Part shown: positions 40,994 to 44,505 of the stretch, one piece after another
Layout: each line of letters opens with the position of its first letter
Numbering within the stretch: position 1 is the first letter of the stretch
NCBI GenBank assembly: GCA_009781145.1
Contig: WQYR01000003.1
Span: 1 to 44,505, forward strand
Length of the DNA: 44,505 nt
Reading direction: 5' to 3'
Source of the DNA: Propionibacteriaceae bacterium
GTDB taxonomy: Bacteria; Actinomycetota; Actinomycetes; Propionibacteriales; Propionibacteriaceae
Made by a program: the position numbers and the translations under genes
The notes under the pieces: generated by a model
Seen by the model: only the letters and a program-made list of their open reading frames with translations
What the model was told of the DNA's origin: nothing
Databases searched by the model: none

Positions 40994-42097
40994 GTGAGCA
41001 AGATGTCCAATCCCACGCAGCAACCGCCGTACCAGGGCCAACCGCCCTATCAGGGTCAGGTGCCCTACCAGGGCCAACCGTCATATCAGCCGCAGTACCC
41101 GGGGATGGCCCCAATGGGCTACCCGCCCATGCCGCCGGCGAAACCCAAGGGACGTGTGCCCCTGGCGGTCAAGATTCTGTTGCCAATCGTTGTGGTCATC
41201 GCGCTGATCGTCGGTGGCGTCGTGATCTTTGCCAATCATGTCGTCTCCAACGTCGCCGACCAGGACTACTACACCCTCGGCGGCGATCAGATACCGTCCG
41301 TCAAGCTGGCGCTCGGGCAGCAACGGAAAGTCATCAGCTTCGAAAACACGACGGCGAGCGGCGTCACCACGCAGCTCATCCGCTATCAAGTGGACGGCAA
41401 TCAGCAGAACCAAGACATGTGGACGTATGCGGGCTATCTGCATGACAACGACAACTTCCTCACCTTGACCGATTTCGATTTCTCCGGCCCGGTGGGTTCC
41501 GGAGCCCTGGGGCGCAACTCGGCAGACGCCGGCCAACAACTGGTCGTGACGTTGACCTATGACACAACCGGCTATGCCGTCACAATTGTCAAGCAGGTCG
41601 GTTCGGTCACCCCCAACACACCCGACATCACCGACGCGCCGACGGTCTCCCCTGATGTGCCGACAACCAACGACACCACCGACAACCCCTTCGCGGCGGA
41701 GCCATCCGTCACGCCCGCTGACGGCTGGGCTCGTGACGACGCCTACTCGTTCCCTGCGTGGACGAAAGGTGACGCCCAGTTCTTGATCGTGGTTGCCGAT
41801 GTGTCCGACATTGGCATGAGCCACCAGGATTACACCCAGCGTTTCCGTGACATCATGGAGGGGGAGTCATACACGGACGAGGTCAGTTCGGTCTCCCGCA
41901 TGCCTATCGGCGGTTTTGACGCCTGGCAGTTCAGCTACCTGGACAACAACGACGGGACGCGAGACTGGTCGATCTACGTGTTCAACGACCCGGTCATGTA
42001 CGACATCGAGGCGTCCGCGCCAAGCGCCGACTTTGACGCGCTGGTGCCCGAGATGACGCAGATGCTGAACAGTTTCGTCGTCATCCCGCCGAAGTAA
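40994..42097 (+). CDS. Membrane protein with Pro/Tyr/Gln-rich N-terminal repeats
   Basis: The ~367-residue product starts with a cytoplasmic, disordered repeat region (PPYQGQ, PPYQGQ, VPYQGQ, PSYQPQ, then Met/Pro-rich), followed by one membrane helix (ILLPIVVVIALIVGGVVIF, ~58-78) and an extracellular part. The latter has two folded regions separated by a Thr/Pro/Asp-rich linker (~205-240). The second (~240-367, RDDAYSFPAWTKGDAQFLIV, GGFDAWQFSYLDNNDG) resembles lipoprotein LpqN-like or DUF1795-like folds, a guess only. It has a GTG start at 40994; the ATG at 41003 is an alternative. A small hairpin (GGCGC...GCGCC) lies at 40956-40971. The 3' end overlaps dapA by 17 bp, convergent. Confidence 0.78.
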   Translation: MSKMSNPTQQPPYQGQPPYQGQVPYQGQPSYQPQYPGMAPMGYPPMPPAKPKGRVPLAVKILLPIVVVIALIVGGVVIFANHVVSNVADQDYYTLGGDQIPSVKLALGQQRKVISFENTTASGVTTQLIRYQVDGNQQNQDMWTYAGYLHDNDNFLTLTDFDFSGPVGSGALGRNSADAGQQLVVTLTYDTTGYAVTIVKQVGSVTPNTPDITDAPTVSPDVPTTNDTTDNPFAAEPSVTPADGWARDDAYSFPAWTKGDAQFLIVVADVSDIGMSHQDYTQRFRDIMEGESYTDEVSSVSRMPIGGFDAWQFSYLDNNDGTRDWSIYVFNDPVMYDIEASAPSADFDALVPEMTQMLNSFVVIPPK

Positions 42098-42977
42098 GGC
42101 CGTCCAGAAGCGCGGCGAAGGTGGCCGCCTGTGCGGGTGAAGCGTCAAGAAGCGGCGCCCGCACCGGGCCCACGTCGATGCCGAGGTGTTTCAGCCCGGC
42201 CTTGACCAGCATGCAACCCTGGGTGGCGAATACGCCCGTGTAGACGGGCAGCAGGTGCTGGTTCCACCCGACAGCCTCATCCAGCCGTCCCGCCAGAAAA
42301 GCTTCCATCATGACGGCTGTGGCGGCGCCGGTGAAGTGAGTGGACGTGCCGACCACGCCGACCCCGCCAACGCTCAGCATCGGCAGGGTGTAGGCGTCGT
42401 CGCCGGCGTAATAGAGCATGCCTGTATCACTGATGACGCGGGCCGAGGCGGCCAAATCCTTTTTGGCGTCCTTGACGCCAACGATGTTCGGGTGTTTGCC
42501 CAGGTGCAAAAGGGTCTCTGTCTCGATCGCGCGCCCGGTGCGGTGCGGTATGTCGTACAGCAGGCAGGGCAGGTCTGTGGCCGAGGCGACTTTGGTCATG
42601 TGGGCCTCGATGGCGTCCTGCGGCGGCAGCGAATAGTACGGCGTGACAATCAGCAGGCCGTGGGCGCCAGCGTCGGCTGCTTGATGCGCCAGCTCCACCG
42701 AATGAGCGGTGTCGGGCGTGCCCACCCCGGCGATGACCTTGGCCCGGTCGCCCACCTCTTTGGACACTGCCTTGACCATGGCGGCCTTCTCGGCGTCCGA
42801 CGTGGTTGGGGCCTCGCCGGTGGTGCCGTTGATGACCAGGGCGTCGTTGTGTTGTTCGTCGACCAGGTAGGCGGCCAGCCGTCGCGCCGTGTCCAAGTTG
42901 AGCTTGCCGTCAGCGTCGAAGGGCGTCACCATTGCGGTGATCAGACGGCCAAATATCGGGGCAGCAGTCGGGTTCAT
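42081..42977 (-). CDS. dapA: 4-hydroxy-tetrahydrodipicolinate synthase
   Basis: DapA condenses pyruvate with aspartate semialdehyde, the first step of the diaminopimelate/lysine branch. The 298-residue TIM barrel has the Schiff-base lysine K169 (IVGVKDAKKDL), Y141 with R146 (LLYDIPHRTGRAIE), and the TTGEAP loop (~52-57). The length and motifs are normal. The start is an ATG with TAGGAT 6 nt upstream and no ribosome site. Together with dapE (36719) it marks this part of the chromosome as partly devoted to lysine synthesis, though the two are not in one operon. Confidence 0.95.
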   Translation of the reverse strand: MNPTAAPIFGRLITAMVTPFDADGKLNLDTARRLAAYLVDEQHNDALVINGTTGEAPTTSDAEKAAMVKAVSKEVGDRAKVIAGVGTPDTAHSVELAHQAADAGAHGLLIVTPYYSLPPQDAIEAHMTKVASATDLPCLLYDIPHRTGRAIETETLLHLGKHPNIVGVKDAKKDLAASARVISDTGMLYYAGDDAYTLPMLSVGGVGVVGTSTHFTGAATAVMMEAFLAGRLDEAVGWNQHLLPVYTGVFATQGCMLVKAGLKHLGIDVGPVRAPLLDASPAQAATFAALLDGLTSAG

Positions 42978-42983
42978 TCGCCC

Positions 42984-42989
42984 ATCCTA
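42984..42989 (-). promoter_or_regulatory. -10 box of dapA, leaderless start
   Basis: TAGGAT on the minus strand stands 6 nt before the dapA ATG, with no Shine-Dalgarno. It overlaps the last codons of the gene at 42987. Confidence 0.5.
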
Positions 42990-43613
42990 CCGCCGTCGTT
43001 GGCGCACCAGCACCACACCTCCGACAACGAGAAGGACAACGATGACGCCGACAACCGCGATGGTCGCGCCTGGTCCGCTGGTCGCGGCAGTGGTTGTGGG
43101 TGTGTCTGAAGGCGTCGGTAATCCCGGAACGTCGGTGGGAAGAACAGGCGTGCACTGCTCGCCGTAGCACCAGCCCTCGACCCACCCGGGCTGCGTGTGA
43201 GAATCATCCGACCCCGTGGTGGCGTAGGTCCAGTTGCCGGCCTCCGCGTCGGCGGCGGATGCCTGGTAATACTGCCAGTACTTGCCGTCAAAGGTTGCCG
43301 GGCAGGGATTGGGATAGTTGTTCAGGGCACAGATCATGCCTGTGGCGTCGCGGGTGATGGTGACCCCGGCCGCTTTCAAAGCATTCGTCCCGGTGCCGGG
43401 GTCGAGAATGCAAACCCCAAACGTCAGGGCGTCCGGCGCCCCGACGTCGCTCGCCGGTTCATCCTTGGTGACAACAACATAGACACCTTGCTGCTGCACA
43501 CAGTAATCCAGGCCAGGGGGGGAGGCGCTGGCGGTGTTGGCAGCCAGAGTCAGTGGGACGGCGGTAAGTAGAGCCAGGGCAAACCCGGCAAAGAAGCGAT
43601 GATTGTGAGGCAC
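42987..43613 (-). CDS. Surface protein under B12-riboswitch control, DUF4430/transcobalamin-like
   Basis: This 208-residue exported protein begins with a signal peptide (FFAGFALALLTAVPLTLA, cleavage near ASA), carries an extracellular domain (~32-150) and ends with a Thr/Pro linker, one membrane helix (ATIAVVGVIVVLLVVGGVVL) and VRQRRR, which anchors it to the membrane. The domain pattern TNALKAAGVTITR, a Cys pair around ICALNNYPNPCP, then GKYWQYYQASA, NWTYATTG and PGWVEGWCYG matches actinobacterial DUF4430-type domains related to the C-terminal domain of transcobalamin. A cobalamin riboswitch stands directly upstream, which supports a role in capturing corrinoids outside the cell. GTG start, AAAGGA 6 nt upstream. 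No B12 transporter gene adjoins it in this window. Confidence 0.82.
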   Translation of the reverse strand: MPHNHRFFAGFALALLTAVPLTLAANTASASPPGLDYCVQQQGVYVVVTKDEPASDVGAPDALTFGVCILDPGTGTNALKAAGVTITRDATGMICALNNYPNPCPATFDGKYWQYYQASAADAEAGNWTYATTGSDDSHTQPGWVEGWCYGEQCTPVLPTDVPGLPTPSDTPTTTAATSGPGATIAVVGVIVVLLVVGGVVLVRQRRR

Positions 43614-43661
43614 GATATTCCTTTCTCGCAGACCTCGACGAGATGATCGGTTAGAAAATGC

Positions 43662-43759
43662 TGCTAGTCGGTATCCCGGCTTGGCTCATCGCCTCACGGT
43701 TGCGGGTCAGCTCTGGCATCGCACCAGATTCCCCGACTATTGGCCCTATGACCTTAGCA
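43662..43759 (-). ncRNA. Cobalamin (B12) riboswitch aptamer
   Basis: Read on the minus strand, TGCTA (43759-43755) pairs with TAGCA (43666-43662) as stem P1. Inside are GGGAA and the hairpin TCTGG-TGCGATG-CCAGA, the core GCTGACCCGCAACCGT, and the B12 box AGCCGGGATACC, all in the order of the cobalamin riboswitch consensus. The 98-nt aptamer is compact. It overlaps the stop codon of the methyltransferase gene upstream and lies 49 nt before the GTG of the surface-protein gene. TTTCT after the aptamer could pair with AGAAA next to the AAAGGA ribosome site, which suggests control of translation; that pairing is inference. Confidence 0.88.
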
Positions 43760-44365
43760 CGACTCGGGTACCGAGACGACCAACACGCGGAAGCCTTTGG
43801 CCGATGCAAGCCGTTCGGCTGACCAGCCGCCCTGCAAAGCCCAAGTTTGCAGCGAGTCGGCTCCAAGGTTTCGTCCCACCACCAGGTAGGCCCGGCCAGC
43901 GGGTGCGAGACGACCCAGCCAGGTGGTCAGCAGGTCGTGCAAGGCCGGCTTGCCGATGCGGATCGGCGGGTTCGACCAGATCTCGTCAAAACGGGCGTCT
44001 GGGTCGACGTCCTCAGGCCGCAGCGCTTCAACCTCAACGCCCGCCCGGGCGGCGTTCAGGCGGGTCAGTTCGAGCGCCCGGTCATTGACGTCGATGGCGG
44101 TGACGTGGGCCTGCGGGCAGGCGGTGGCCAGTCCGATGGCGATCGGCCCGACGCCGCAGCCCAGATCGAGCAGGCGTGGGTTTGGGCAGTTGGGCGTCGC
44201 GATCGGCGGGTCGACGCTGCGCAGCAGCACAGAGGTCCCAAGGTCGAGCCGGGACCCCGAAAACACCCCGTCCGCGGACGTGAAGGTGAAGCTGCGGTCA
44301 AAGATCGTTGCACGGAATTCGCGGAGGTTCGCCGCGCCTGTTGGCGTCTCGAAATAGTGGCTCAT
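43754..44365 (-). CDS. RsmC/RlmG-like small-domain methyltransferase
   Basis: This 203-residue SAM-dependent methyltransferase has the MTS-type fold: HYFETPTGAANLREF at the start, FTFTSADGVFSGSRLDLGTS, the SAM loop LLDLGCGVGPIAIGLA and the catalytic NPP motif in IWSNPPIRIGK. Enzymes of this group methylate guanine in rRNA (RsmC, RlmG); actinobacteria commonly carry only this single-domain form. The target is not certain. Its ATG overlaps the truA stop (ATGA), so the two are co-translated, and the riboswitch begins within its last codons. Confidence 0.88.
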   Translation of the reverse strand: MSHYFETPTGAANLREFRATIFDRSFTFTSADGVFSGSRLDLGTSVLLRSVDPPIATPNCPNPRLLDLGCGVGPIAIGLATACPQAHVTAIDVNDRALELTRLNAARAGVEVEALRPEDVDPDARFDEIWSNPPIRIGKPALHDLLTTWLGRLAPAGRAYLVVGRNLGADSLQTWALQGGWSAERLASAKGFRVLVVSVPESC

Positions 44366-44505
44366 GCTGCATCGTCCAGCGAACGGGTGCTGCGGGATTG
44401 CTCGGCACGGGCGGCCAACTGGTCATCGGGCGGGTAGGTGACGGCCTCCAACGTCAGCCCGCCGGGCGGCAGCACCGGCACTTCACCGGCGCGAGTTTTC
44501 CCAGC
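44362..44505 (-). CDS. truA: tRNA pseudouridine synthase A, C-terminal end only
   Basis: The last 47 residues of a gene whose start lies beyond the window are visible. VLPPGGLTLEAVTYPPDDQL followed by AARAEQSRSTR is the usual C-terminal end of TruA, which makes pseudouridine at positions 38-40 of tRNAs. The catalytic domain is not in the window, so the call rests on this tail alone. The frame is open to the window end. Confidence 0.8.
   Translation of the reverse strand, partial: AGKTRAGEVPVLPPGGLTLEAVTYPPDDQLAARAEQSRSTRSLDDAA

Overview
The window is high-GC bacterial chromosome, about 60-65% by eye. It most likely comes from an actinomycete (Actinomycetota). The evidence is an Rv1086-type short-chain cis-prenyltransferase, a protein O-mannosyltransferase divergent from rsmI (the Rv1002c/Rv1003 arrangement), the clpS-DUF2017 pair, a DUF2510+RDD protein, an actinobacterial MetG with KVASSRG in place of KMSKS, and many starts with a TANNNT -10 box 6-8 nt upstream and no Shine-Dalgarno (leaderless style). 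I cannot name the genus. The window is densely coding: no gene-free stretch exceeds about 250 bp, and I see no rRNA, tRNA, CRISPR array, prophage or insertion sequence.

Layout. 1-8.0 kb: a tricorn-type protease (5' end outside the window) converges on a giant secreted protein with a beta-helix region, an M1 metallopeptidase and Ig-like/BACON-like repeats. 8.2-11.6 kb: a stand-alone E2-acyltransferase-like protein, a SxxK serine hydrolase, an SDR oxidoreductase and a TSUP permease. 11.9-15.9 kb: a vapBC toxin-antitoxin module whose last codon overlaps thrC, followed by a KdpD-like sensor without a kinase domain. 15.9-20.65 kb: Z-FPP synthase, CNNM/CorC protein, RNase HI flanked by repeats, sulfide:quinone oxidoreductase (SQR) and an unrecognised 58-aa companion. 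20.65-26.1 kb: ispE and pmt on one strand, and an rsmI-tatD gene fusion followed by rsmA on the other. The rsmA gene carries a 108-bp palindromic repeat in frame. 26.1-31 kb (minus strand): RDD protein, malQ and tetR, and osmC, clpS and DUF2017. 31-34 kb: a FeoB transporter lacking its G domain, a FeoC-like Cys protein, and a FUSC-family membrane protein. 34-36.6 kb: a frameshifted membrane gene, a duplicate fragment of the feoC 3' end, a lipoprotein and a DUF4375 protein. 36.7-44.5 kb: dapE, two single-pass surface proteins, metG, dapA, a cobalamin riboswitch upstream of a surface protein with transcobalamin-like features, an RsmC-like methyltransferase and the 3' end of truA.

How the genes connect. 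dapA and dapE belong to diaminopimelate/lysine synthesis, thrC to threonine synthesis, and ispE and the Z-prenyl synthase to isoprenoid/polyprenol supply. Polyprenol is in turn the mannose carrier used by Pmt. rsmI, rsmA, an RsmC-like enzyme, metG and truA serve rRNA/tRNA modification and charging. The most distinctive items are the B12 riboswitch/surface-protein unit, the RsmI-TatD fusion, the in-frame repeat inside rsmA, the G-domain-less FeoB with a Cys-rich FeoC, and at least ten genes with leaderless-type starts.
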